Positions 25,441 to 31,919 of a DNA stretch of 31,919 nt are shown one piece after another. This stretch comes from Albidovulum sp. (GTDB lineage: Bacteria > Pseudomonadota > Alphaproteobacteria > Rhodobacterales > Rhodobacteraceae). The notes beneath the pieces were generated by a model that saw only the letters and a program-made list of their open reading frames with translations, had not been told where the DNA came from and did not search any database. The stretch lies in the NCBI GenBank assembly GCA_030837785.1, contig JAUQYA010000102.1, positions 1 through 31,919 of the forward strand. Direction: 5' to 3'. The stretch's first letter is position 1. Each line of letters begins with the position of its first letter. The position numbers and the translations under genes were made by a program.

Positions 25441-26346
25441 TCAAGCCGAATCTGGCCTGCGCCCCTGACGGATCACCCGCGAGAGCTGCGGCAACTGCTC
25501 CGGCCAGTGGCGGAAGGGAAGCACGCCGCCGTCGGCCCGCGCACGGGCCACCGAAGCACGGTCGACCTCGGCATAGACCCAGCCGGGCACGTCCATCGCG
25601 CCTTCCGCAAGGATGCCGGTCGCGGGAAAGCCCCGATCAGGGGGGCCGTAGACCGCGGCGCGGCCGGCATTCTCCTCCATCCCCGCGCACCAGGGGACGG
25701 GGCCCACCACCGGGGCGTGCACCGCGATCATCTGGCCTTCGAGCGCACGCGCCATCGCGCCGACGCGGACCCGGGTGAACCCGGCGAGCGCCTCGGTCGC
25801 GGAAGGCACCAGCAGAATCTCCGCTCCCGCCTCGGCCATCGCCCGGGCGAGAAGCGGGAATTCGCTGTCGTAGCAGATCAGGATGCCGATGCAGCCGAGC
25901 GCGGTGTCGAAGACCTTGAGCCCCTGGCCCGCGACGACATGCCAGTCCTCGCGCTCGAACCGGGTCATCATCGCCTTGTCCTGATGGCCGATCGGCCCGT
26001 CGGGGCCGAAGAGACTCGCCCGGTTCACCGGCCGGTCGCCGGCGTGGGCGACGTCGTAGACGGGGCCGGACGCGGCAAGGATATGGACGCGGTGGTGGGC
26101 GGCGAGCCGCGCGTGCATCGCCTCCGCGGCGGGCCGGTGGCGGTCGACCTCGCGCAGCGCGGCCTCAAGGTCGGCCGCGACCGCCGTACCGCCAAGGGAG
26201 GCCAGCTCCATCGCCCCGTATTCCGGAAAGACCAGAAGCTCGGCCCCCTGCCCCGCGGCCTCGACCACCCAGGCGGCAATCTTCGTCTCGTAGTCGGCCC
26301 AGCTCTCGAGCCAGTCGAGCCGATAGGCCGCGGCAGCAACTTTCAT
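25441..26346 (-). CDS. Carbon-nitrogen hydrolase (nitrilase superfamily)
   Basis: This 301-residue enzyme has the Glu-Lys-Cys triad of the superfamily: Glu42 in LLVFPEYGAMEL, Lys124 in GHQDKAMMTRFE and Cys158 in GILICYDSEFP. Such enzymes hydrolyse amides, carbamoyl groups or nitriles; the strongly conserved YDSEFP context fits an amidase rather than a true nitrilase, but the substrate cannot be named. ATG 26346 has GGGGAGGG just upstream; the longer upstream frame overlaps the acetyltransferase gene and is rejected. It is the last gene of the small-protein/murA/hisD gene run and sits 29 bases after the acetyltransferase. It does not belong to the usual core neighbourhood and appears inserted with the next two genes. 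Confidence 0.9.
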   Translation of the reverse strand: MKVAAAAYRLDWLESWADYETKIAAWVVEAAGQGAELLVFPEYGAMELASLGGTAVAADLEAALREVDRHRPAAEAMHARLAAHHRVHILAASGPVYDVAHAGDRPVNRASLFGPDGPIGHQDKAMMTRFEREDWHVVAGQGLKVFDTALGCIGILICYDSEFPLLARAMAEAGAEILLVPSATEALAGFTRVRVGAMARALEGQMIAVHAPVVGPVPWCAGMEENAGRAAVYGPPDRGFPATGILAEGAMDVPGWVYAEVDRASVARARADGGVLPFRHWPEQLPQLSRVIRQGRRPDSA

Positions 26347-26375
26347 CGTTCCCTCCCCATGCACGGACGGCGGCG

Positions 26376-26963
26376 CTAGAGCGCCTTGATCCAGAACTGC
26401 ATCGGCTTGGCGGTCTCGGTCGCCTCGCCCACATCCTTCCACGAATATTCGGCCATGACACCTTCCAAAGGCGCATAGCCGCGTTTCCGCCAGAACGGGT
26501 CGAGCGGGCGGTAGTCGCCGGGTCGCGCCGGGTGATCCTCGGGCCGGACCACCCGGCAGAAGGCCGACCAGCGCCGGCCGAGCCTGCGGGCGTGGCCCTC
26601 GCGCAGGTCGAAGAACGCATGGCCGATGCCCTGGCCGCGATACTCTTTGAGAAGCACAGATTCCGCGCAGTAGAAGATGTCGGAAAGCACAAGCCCGGTG
26701 CCGGCGAAGGCGGTGCTGAACTCCTCGGCGTGGTCCTCCATCGGCGTGCCCGTGGCCGCCCCGACCAGCCGTGCGCCGTCGAAGGCGCCGACGACGAGCG
26801 CCTCTGGGCTGTCGCGATAGGTCGCCAGATAACGCCGCTCGTAGTAGAGGTCGCCGTCGTAGAGATAGGGCCAGTCGCGGAACACCGCGATGCGGAGCCG
26901 GGCCACATCGTCGAGTGCGGCCTCGAAGGCCGCGCCGGTCAGGGGCTGGACCGTCACACTCAC
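26376..26963 (-). CDS. GNAT-family N-acetyltransferase
   Basis: This 195-residue protein has the acetyl-CoA binding motif LLKEYRGQGIGHAFFD (form R/Q-x-x-G-x-G), a preceding beta strand with IFYCAESVLL, and a C-terminal region in which WRKRGYAPLEGVMAEYSWKDV resembles the last strand and helix of the fold. The acceptor is unknown. The start is GTG at 26963, overlapping the stop of the NTF2-like gene (GTGA). It is preceded by a phosphatase/NTF2-like pair and followed by the carbon-nitrogen hydrolase, suggesting a small three-gene accessory set. Confidence 0.88.
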   Translation of the reverse strand: MSVTVQPLTGAAFEAALDDVARLRIAVFRDWPYLYDGDLYYERRYLATYRDSPEALVVGAFDGARLVGAATGTPMEDHAEEFSTAFAGTGLVLSDIFYCAESVLLKEYRGQGIGHAFFDLREGHARRLGRRWSAFCRVVRPEDHPARPGDYRPLDPFWRKRGYAPLEGVMAEYSWKDVGEATETAKPMQFWIKAL

Positions 26964-27358
26964 GCCGAGACCTGCCGGATCCAGTCCTGGAGGTTGTAGT
27001 AGGTCGTGATCCGGGTGATCCTGCCCCCCTTCAGCGTGAAGAACGCGCCCCCGGGCAGGACGTATTTCTGCCCCCTCGCCTCGGGCAGGCCGCTGTCGGT
27101 CCTCAGGTATTCGCCGTTCACCACGAATTCCGCCGCGCCCCGGGTGCCGTCCTCGCTGGCGAAGACGACGACGTCGGTCAGCCGCTCGCGGTAGCTGTGG
27201 TTCATGTGGGCGCAGAATTCCGCGAAGGCGGTCTTGCCGCGGCGGATGCCGCCCTCGTTGACGTGATGCTCCACGTCGGTGTCGAGAAGCGCCAGCATCG
27301 CCTCCACGTCACCCCGGTTGAAGGCACCGTAATAGGCCTCGATCACTGCCTTGGTCAT
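26960..27358 (-). CDS. NTF2-like / SnoaL-type (ketosteroid isomerase-related) protein
   Basis: This 132-residue cone-fold protein starts with a helix (AVIEAYYGAFNRGDVEAMLALL) typical of SnoaL/ketosteroid isomerase-like domains, followed by DTDVEHHVNEGGIRRGK, a beta-sheet segment around EFVVNGEYL, and GGRITRITTYYNLQDW at the end. Members include isomerases, hydrolases and ligand-binding proteins; the two histidines in VEHHVN could line the pocket, but no activity can be assigned. ATG 27358 overlaps the phosphatase stop (ATGA). Confidence 0.85.
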   Translation of the reverse strand: MTKAVIEAYYGAFNRGDVEAMLALLDTDVEHHVNEGGIRRGKTAFAEFCAHMNHSYRERLTDVVVFASEDGTRGAAEFVVNGEYLRTDSGLPEARGQKYVLPGGAFFTLKGGRITRITTYYNLQDWIRQVSA

Positions 27359-27837
27359 GTCGTCTCTCCTTCCGTTGCGGGCTCGGGTTCGCCAAACCGC
27401 TCGATCATCCTGGCGCGGATCTGGTCGCGCGTCTGGCGATAGGCGGCGAGCTTCGCCTCCCGCGTCTCGCCGATGCCCGTCGGGTCCATGACGGGCCAGT
27501 ATTCGACGTCGAGATGATAGAACCGGGTCAGCTCCAGGGCCTGCCGCTGGCTCGCCGGCGACAGCGCCACGACCAGATCGAAGCCCGACAGGTCATCGCC
27601 CCACTGCTGCATCTCCTCGAAGCTGCGCGAGCGGTGGCGCGACAGTTCGATCCCCAGTTCCTGGCAGGCCGCCACCGCGAAGCCGTCCACCTCCAGATCG
27701 TTCTTGACGCCGGCCGACTGCACGTAGGTGGCCCGGCCGTAGAGCTGCTTCATCAGCCCCTCGGCCATCGGCGAGCGCACCGAATTGTGGTCGCAGCAGA
27801 ACAGGATGGAATGCGGCAGGCTGCCGGGCACGGTCAT
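27355..27837 (-). CDS. Low-molecular-weight protein-tyrosine-phosphatase-like protein
   Basis: This is a 160-residue protein of the low-molecular-weight phosphatase / arsenate-reductase fold. The phosphate loop is Cys15-DHNSV-Arg21 followed by SPMAEGL; the downstream DP loop is probably MDPTGIGE, which supplies the general acid Asp. Both catalytic elements are therefore present. In other members of this group the gene also lies between UPF0262 and infA, which makes it part of the core cluster. The ATG at 27837 overlaps the UPF0262 stop codon (ATGA). The substrate (phosphotyrosine, arginine phosphate or arsenate) is not known. Confidence 0.88.
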   Translation of the reverse strand: MTVPGSLPHSILFCCDHNSVRSPMAEGLMKQLYGRATYVQSAGVKNDLEVDGFAVAACQELGIELSRHRSRSFEEMQQWGDDLSGFDLVVALSPASQRQALELTRFYHLDVEYWPVMDPTGIGETREAKLAAYRQTRDQIRARMIERFGEPEPATEGETT

Positions 27838-28313
27838 TCCCCGGATTGCAGGACGCAGATGAGGGTGAAGAGCCGCCGCGCCGTGTCGATGTCGAGCGCG
27901 GCCTTGCCGTCGAGCCGTTCCTGCACGACGCGTGCGCCTTCGTTATGGATGCCGCGCCGGGCCATGTCGATCGCCTCGATCTGGCTCGGCGGCAGGCGCT
28001 TCACGGCCTCGAAATAGCTCTCGCAGATCTGGAAATAGTCCTTCACCACCTGCCGGAACGGCCCGAGCGACAGGTGGAATTCCGCCACCTTGCCACCGTG
28101 GTCGGTGGCGAGGTCGAAGACCAGCCTGCGGTCGCGGATCGACAGTCCGAGGCGAAACGGCCCATCGGGGGCGGGCGCCCCGTCCTTGCCCGGCAGGTCG
28201 AAGGAATTGTCCTCCAGAAGGTCGAAGATCGCCACCCGGCGCTCCTGCTCCACCTCGGGCGTGGGCGCCGGCAGGCCGGCATCGTCGATCTCGATATGGC
28301 AGATGCGGCTCAT
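27834..28313 (-). CDS. UPF0262 family protein
   Basis: This 159-residue protein begins MSRICHIEIDDAGLPAPTPE and contains FDLLEDNSFDLPG, SLGPFRQVVKDYFQICESYF and IDMARRGIHNEGARV, the patterns of the UPF0262 family found mostly in alphaproteobacteria. Function is unknown. It has no signal peptide or membrane segment. The gene is coupled at both ends: its start overlaps the hisD stop and its stop overlaps the phosphatase start (ATGA both times). This close link to hisD is conserved in the group, but no histidine-related role has been shown. Confidence 0.92.
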   Translation of the reverse strand: MSRICHIEIDDAGLPAPTPEVEQERRVAIFDLLEDNSFDLPGKDGAPAPDGPFRLGLSIRDRRLVFDLATDHGGKVAEFHLSLGPFRQVVKDYFQICESYFEAVKRLPPSQIEAIDMARRGIHNEGARVVQERLDGKAALDIDTARRLFTLICVLQSGE

Positions 28314-29623
28314 GCGCCCCCCTCGCGGTTCAGCCGGTCGAGCCGCGCCCGCACCGAAGCCCCGTGCGCCTGAAGCCCCTCCGATGCGGCGAGCCGCTCC
28401 GCCGCGGGGCCGATCGCGGCCAGCGCCGCGGGTGTCATCCGCGCAATCGTCGTCCGCTTGAGGAAGTCCATCACGCTCAGCCCGCTCGAAAACCGTGCCG
28501 AACGCGCTGTCGGCAGCACATGGTTCGGTCCGCCCACATAATCGCCGATCGCCTCCGGCGTCCAGTGACCGAGAAAGACCGCACCGGCATGGGCGATGCG
28601 CGGCAGCAGCGCCTCGGGATCGGCCACGCAAAGCTCCAGATGCTCGGGCGCCACCCGGTTGGACAGCGCCGCCGCCTCCACCAGATCGCGCGTCACGATC
28701 ACCGCGCCGAAGTCGCGCCAGCTTGCCCCCGCGATCGCGCGCCGCTCGATCGTCCGAAGCCGCGCCTCGACCGCCGCCGTCACCTTGCACGCCATCGCCA
28801 CATCGTCGGTGACGAGGATCGCCTGCGCGCTCTCGTCATGTTCGGCCTGGCTGAGAAGGTCGAGCGCGACCCAGTCGGGGTCCGCCGTCGCGTCGGCGAT
28901 CACGAGGATTTCCGAAGGCCCCGCGATCATGTCGATGCCGACGCGCCCGAAGACGCGGCGCTTGGCGGCGGCGACATAGGCGTTGCCGGGCCCGGTGATC
29001 TTGTCCACCGGCCGGATCGTCGCCGTGCCGTAGGCGAGCGCGGCGATCGCCTGCGCGCCGCCGACGCGGTAGACGGTATCGACGCCGGCGAGCCGCGCGG
29101 CCAGCAGCACCAGCGGATTGACCGCCCCCCCCGGCGTCGGGCAGCTGATCACCAGCCGTTCCACCCCCGCGACCTTCGCCGGGATCGCGTTCATCAGCAC
29201 CGACGACGGATAGGAGGCAAGTCCCCCCGGCACATAGAGTCCTGCCGCCGCCACTGGGCCCCAGCGCCAGCCAAGCTCGGCGCCGGCCGCATCGGTCCAG
29301 CGCGCATCCTGCGGCATCTGGCGTTCGTGGTAGGCGCGGATGCGCCCGGCCGCGAGTTCCAGCGCGGCCCGATCCGCGGGCGAGACCCTGGCGCATTCGG
29401 CCTCGATCTCGCCGGCGGAAAAGGCGAGCGTTTCGGGGCTGAGGTCCAGCCGGTCGAACTTCGCCGTCAGCTCGATCAGCGCCGCATCGCCCCGCGCCCG
29501 CACCTCGGCGATGATCGCCGCCACCGCCGCGTCGACGTCCGGCGCATCCTCGCGCTTCATCGCGAGAAGCGCCGTGAAGGCGGCCTCGAATCCGTCCTCG
29601 GCGGTCGACAGCATCAGTGGCAT
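28310..29623 (-). CDS. hisD: Histidinol dehydrogenase
   Basis: This is a 437-residue zinc enzyme that oxidises L-histidinol to L-histidine in two NAD-dependent steps, the last step of histidine biosynthesis. Visible family motifs are GLYVPGGLASYPSSVLMNAIPAKVAG (quoted in part), VDKITGPGNAYVAAAKR, GPSEILVIAD, LLSQAEHDESAQA (zinc ligands), APEHLEL (catalytic Glu-His) and GDYVGGPNHVLPT. The start ATG at 29623 was chosen because the family begins at this point and GGGGGA lies just upstream; the longer frame to 29674 adds a low-complexity sequence. It is separated from the DUF2948 gene by a 124-base gap with stable hairpins. Confidence 0.96.
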   Translation of the reverse strand: MPLMLSTAEDGFEAAFTALLAMKREDAPDVDAAVAAIIAEVRARGDAALIELTAKFDRLDLSPETLAFSAGEIEAECARVSPADRAALELAAGRIRAYHERQMPQDARWTDAAGAELGWRWGPVAAAGLYVPGGLASYPSSVLMNAIPAKVAGVERLVISCPTPGGAVNPLVLLAARLAGVDTVYRVGGAQAIAALAYGTATIRPVDKITGPGNAYVAAAKRRVFGRVGIDMIAGPSEILVIADATADPDWVALDLLSQAEHDESAQAILVTDDVAMACKVTAAVEARLRTIERRAIAGASWRDFGAVIVTRDLVEAAALSNRVAPEHLELCVADPEALLPRIAHAGAVFLGHWTPEAIGDYVGGPNHVLPTARSARFSSGLSVMDFLKRTTIARMTPAALAAIGPAAERLAASEGLQAHGASVRARLDRLNREGGA

Positions 29624-29713
29624 CGGCAGTCCCCCGTTTCCGCCCCCCATAGCGTCCCGCCGCGTCCGCCTCAAGCGGCACGGGTTTCTTCGTCGCCTGA
29701 AATACCCGGGGGA

Positions 29714-29748
29714 GGCGCCGCAGCCGCGGCGCCGGGGGCGGCGCCCCC
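29714..29748 (-). repeat. Two adjacent G/C hairpins overlapping a stop codon
   Basis: GGCGCCGC (29714-29721) pairs with GCGGCGCC (29726-29733) around a 4-base loop. GGGGGC (29734-29739) pairs with GCCCCC (29743-29748) around GGC. They are back to back, and the second ends on the first base of the plus-strand complement of the DUF2948 stop codon (TAG, 29750-29748). CCTGAAATACCCGGGGG just next to them resembles an intergenic repeat I associate with Rhodobacterales genomes. Termination, mRNA stabilisation or a dispersed repeat are all possible. Confidence 0.5.
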
Positions 29749-30242
29749 TATTCCGGATGCTCCGGCGCCTTGCGCGAGGGGGCGAGATAGGGCCGCGTCA
29801 CGTCCGACAGCGTGAGGTCGAGACATTCGACACGCGCCCGGATCGCCCCGTCGCCGGCCAGCGTCACCTCGACCCAGCCCGCCGCATCCACGTCCGGGCT
29901 CCAGCCGAGGTCGAGGACCGACAGGATTTCCTCGCCGTCGGATCGGCCGATGCCCTGCGAGGCGACATGGGTCACGCCGCCGATGATCAGGACCGAGCGC
30001 ACCCGCTCGTAGGGGCGTCCGCGCGCCTCGGCCGCCGCCCGGTCCTCCCAGCGGAAACGGTTGACCAGGAAGGCGAGCCGGCGGAGCTTCGGCTGCCAGC
30101 TTATGTCGGCCGCCGTCAGCACCGCGTCCTGCACCAGCGCGGCCAGCACCGGGATGTCTTCCGCCGCCTCGGCCCTGAGCCTCAGCGGCCGTTCGGCGGC
30201 ATCCTCGAAACGGGCGTCGCCGAAATCCTTGTCCGCGCTCAT
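29748..30242 (-). CDS. DUF2948 family protein
   Basis: This 164-residue protein starts MSADKDFGDARFEDAAERPLRL (quoted to 20: MSADKDFGDARFEDAAERPL). It includes LVQDAVLTAADISWQP, FLVNRFRWEDR, RVRSVLIIGGVTHVASQGI and a C-terminal half in which DVTRPYLAPSRKAPEHPE closes the protein. These are features of DUF2948, a family of unknown function restricted mainly to alphaproteobacteria. There is no signal sequence. The ATG at 30242 overlaps the murA stop (ATGA). The longer frame to 30557 is within murA and is not coding. Confidence 0.88.
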   Translation of the reverse strand: MSADKDFGDARFEDAAERPLRLRAEAAEDIPVLAALVQDAVLTAADISWQPKLRRLAFLVNRFRWEDRAAAEARGRPYERVRSVLIIGGVTHVASQGIGRSDGEEILSVLDLGWSPDVDAAGWVEVTLAGDGAIRARVECLDLTLSDVTRPYLAPSRKAPEHPE

Positions 30243-31507
30243 TCGCCGGTCACCCGCTCGACCCTGGCGCCGCAGGCCGACAGCTTTTCCTCTACCCGCT
30301 CGTAGCCGCGGTCGAGGTGATAGACCCGGCTCACCTGGGTTTCGCCCTCGGCCCCGAGCCCGGCGAGGATCAGCGACACGCTCGCCCGGAGATCCGTCGC
30401 CATCACCGGCGCGCCGCGCAACCGCTCCACCCCCGTCACCGTCGCGTGGCCGCCGTGGACGTCGATCCGGGCGCCCATCCGCATCAGTTCCGGCGCGTGC
30501 ATGAAGCGGTTCTCGAAGATCGTCTCCTCCAGCACCGAGATGCCGTCGGCGGTGCACATCAGCGCCATCATCTGCGCCTGCAGGTCGGTCGGGAAGCCCG
30601 GATAGACCTCGGTCCTGACGTCGACCGCCCGCACCCGTCCGTTGGCCCGCGCGACCTTCAGCCCGTCGTTGGTCTGCGTGATCGTCACGCCTGCATCCTC
30701 GAGCTTCTCGCAGAAGGCGGGCAGAAGCTCCCGCCGCCCGCCGGTCAGTTCCACCTCGCCCCCGGCGATGGCGGGCGCGATCATGTAGGTGCCAAGCTCG
30801 ATCCGGTCGACGACGACCTTGTGGGTGGCGCCCCCCAGCCGGTCCACGCCCTCGATCTCGATGGTGTCGGTCCCCTCGCCGGCGATCCGCGCGCCCATCT
30901 CGCGCAGGCAGCGCACCAGATCGACGATCTCGGGCTCGCGCGCGGCGTTTCTCAGAACCGTCGTGCCCTTGGCGAGCGTCGCGGCCATCACCACGTTCTC
31001 GGTGGCGCCGACGCTGGCGAAGCGCTGCTCGATCACCGCGCCCCTGAGGCCGCCCGGCGCCACGGCGTGCAGGTAGCCGTCCCTCAGCTCGATCTCGGCG
31101 CCCAGCGCCTCGAGGCCCGAGATGTGGATGTCCATCGGCCGCGCGCCGATCGCGCAGCCCCCCGGAAGCGAGACGACCGCATGGCCGGTCCGCGCCAGCA
31201 GCGGCCCGAGCACGAGGTTCGACGCCCGCATCTTGCGCACGATGTCGTAGTCGGCCCGGTGGCTGGTCAGGCCGTGGCTCGACAGCGTCAGCACCCGGCC
31301 CTCCTGCATCGCCGTCACCTCGACGCCGAGCGACTGCAAAAGGTGCGTCATCGTCTTGATGTCCGAAAGCCTCGGCGCGTTCATCAGCGTCAGGGGCTCG
31401 TCGGACAGAAGCGTCGCCGGCATCAGCGCCAGACAGGCGTTCTTCGCCCCGGCGATCGGAATCCGCCCCGAAAGCTCCGCGCCGCCCCTGACGATGATCG
31501 AATCCAT
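30239..31507 (-). CDS. murA: UDP-N-acetylglucosamine 1-carboxyvinyltransferase
   Basis: This is a 422-residue enzyme of the first committed step of peptidoglycan synthesis: it transfers enolpyruvate from phosphoenolpyruvate to UDP-GlcNAc. Lys22-Asn23 in IPIAGAKNACL is the substrate-binding pair, and the catalytic Cys lies in LPGGCAIGARPMDIHI, so the enzyme should be sensitive to fosfomycin. Further motifs are ASVGATENVVMAATLA, YPGFPTDLQAQMMAL and LRASVSLILAGL. ATG 31507 follows GAGGCAGGC. It is preceded by a small basic-protein gene and followed by DUF2948, with which it overlaps. Confidence 0.97.
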   Translation of the reverse strand: MDSIIVRGGAELSGRIPIAGAKNACLALMPATLLSDEPLTLMNAPRLSDIKTMTHLLQSLGVEVTAMQEGRVLTLSSHGLTSHRADYDIVRKMRASNLVLGPLLARTGHAVVSLPGGCAIGARPMDIHISGLEALGAEIELRDGYLHAVAPGGLRGAVIEQRFASVGATENVVMAATLAKGTTVLRNAAREPEIVDLVRCLREMGARIAGEGTDTIEIEGVDRLGGATHKVVVDRIELGTYMIAPAIAGGEVELTGGRRELLPAFCEKLEDAGVTITQTNDGLKVARANGRVRAVDVRTEVYPGFPTDLQAQMMALMCTADGISVLEETIFENRFMHAPELMRMGARIDVHGGHATVTGVERLRGAPVMATDLRASVSLILAGLGAEGETQVSRVYHLDRGYERVEEKLSACGARVERVTGE

Positions 31508-31514
31508 GCCTGCC

Positions 31515-31727
31515 TCAGCCTTCCTTGCCCTGCCCTGCCGCCCCGTCTTCGGCGCGACCGCCCGCTGTCTCTCGCGCCTCCTCGCCCACCGTCCCGCCCG
31601 CCGTCCCGCCCCGGGCCCTCGCCTGCGCCTTGCGCCGTGCGATGTTCGCCTTCAGCGCCGCCTTCAGCCGACCGGCACGGTCGTCGCCTGCCTTTCCGGC
31701 AGCGTTCCTCGGGGGACTTGTCGTCAT
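31515..31727 (-). CDS. Small basic conserved-type protein upstream of murA
   Basis: This is a 70-residue protein with a basic middle helix (RAGRLKAALKANIARRKAQA) and a low-complexity tail rich in Gly, Ala, Glu and Arg. I recognise the RLKAALKANIARRKAQARAR pattern as something that recurs before murA in related bacteria, but no function is known. It has no membrane segment or cysteine. ATG 31727 follows GAGAGACGGC. The stop is seven bases before the murA start, so the genes are likely co-transcribed. A chance frame is possible, but position and the helical core argue for a real gene. Confidence 0.65.
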   Translation of the reverse strand: MTTSPPRNAAGKAGDDRAGRLKAALKANIARRKAQARARGGTAGGTVGEEARETAGGRAEDGAAGQGKEG

Positions 31728-31793
31728 GCCGTCTCTCTACATGGCTTGGCCCGACCCGTCCAGATCGCGCGCCCGCCGGCCGCCAGATAGCGC

Positions 31794-31822
31794 TTGCGCG
31801 GGAAATCATTTGCGTCTAACAC
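31794..31822 (+). promoter_or_regulatory. Candidate sigma-70 promoter of tRNA-Thr
   Basis: TTGCGC (31794-31799) and TAACAC (31817-31822) are 17 bases apart. The -10 box ends 17 bases before the tRNA 5' end. The arrangement resembles that in front of tRNA-Phe (TGGACA, 17 bases, TAAACA). Pattern-based only. Confidence 0.4.
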
Positions 31823-31839
31823 CCGCCCGACCGAAACGG

Positions 31840-31914
<75 letters not shown>

Positions 31915-31919
31915 TCCCG

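Overview
The window is GC-rich chromosomal DNA of an alphaproteobacterium, most likely of the order Rhodobacterales (Rhodobacter/Paracoccus relatives). The grounds are the murA - DUF2948 - hisD - UPF0262 - phosphatase / infA - maf - RNase E/G - yacG - tRNA-Phe neighbourhood, strong G/C bias at third codon positions, and tight operons in which start and stop codons overlap as ATGA or GTGA. The assignment rests on recognition of gene content and order; no search was run.

Left edge (1-2083): the start of a minus-strand exopolysaccharide polymerase / O-antigen-ligase-like membrane protein that runs off the window, then about 790 bases with no convincing gene but two clean inverted repeats.

Accessory block (2084-22453): a long run of minus-strand genes. 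In transcription order, from high to low coordinate, they are: a Dpp-type peptide ABC transporter (two permeases, one double-domain ATPase, one binding protein); a D-aminopeptidase (DAP) closely matching the Ochrobactrum enzyme; an alpha/beta hydrolase of the proline iminopeptidase type; a second, differently ordered Dpp-type transporter; two tandem MttB-family (trimethylamine methyltransferase-like, no pyrrolysine codon) proteins; and a flavin/4Fe-4S amine dehydrogenase of the trimethylamine dehydrogenase family. A leucyl-aminopeptidase-type M17 peptidase is divergently transcribed from the upstream end. Read together, the block looks like a pathway that imports peptides or peptide-like amines, trims them (including D-residue amino ends), and demethylates the N-methylated products. 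The functional link between the two halves is an inference. A roughly 156-bp IS-derived remnant with 16-bp terminal inverted repeats lies between the second transporter and the mttB pair. The two mttB genes share a conserved upstream block at exactly the same distance from their start codons, so they probably have their own common regulator.

Core block (22638-31919): a short IMPACT/YigZ-family protein (+); then on the minus strand tRNA-Phe, yacG, RNase E/G, maf and infA; three accessory genes (carbon-nitrogen hydrolase, GNAT acetyltransferase, NTF2-like protein); a low-molecular-weight phosphatase, UPF0262, hisD, DUF2948, murA and a small basic protein; and finally tRNA-Thr (+) at the right edge. 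The three accessory genes interrupt a neighbourhood that is otherwise usually contiguous in this group.
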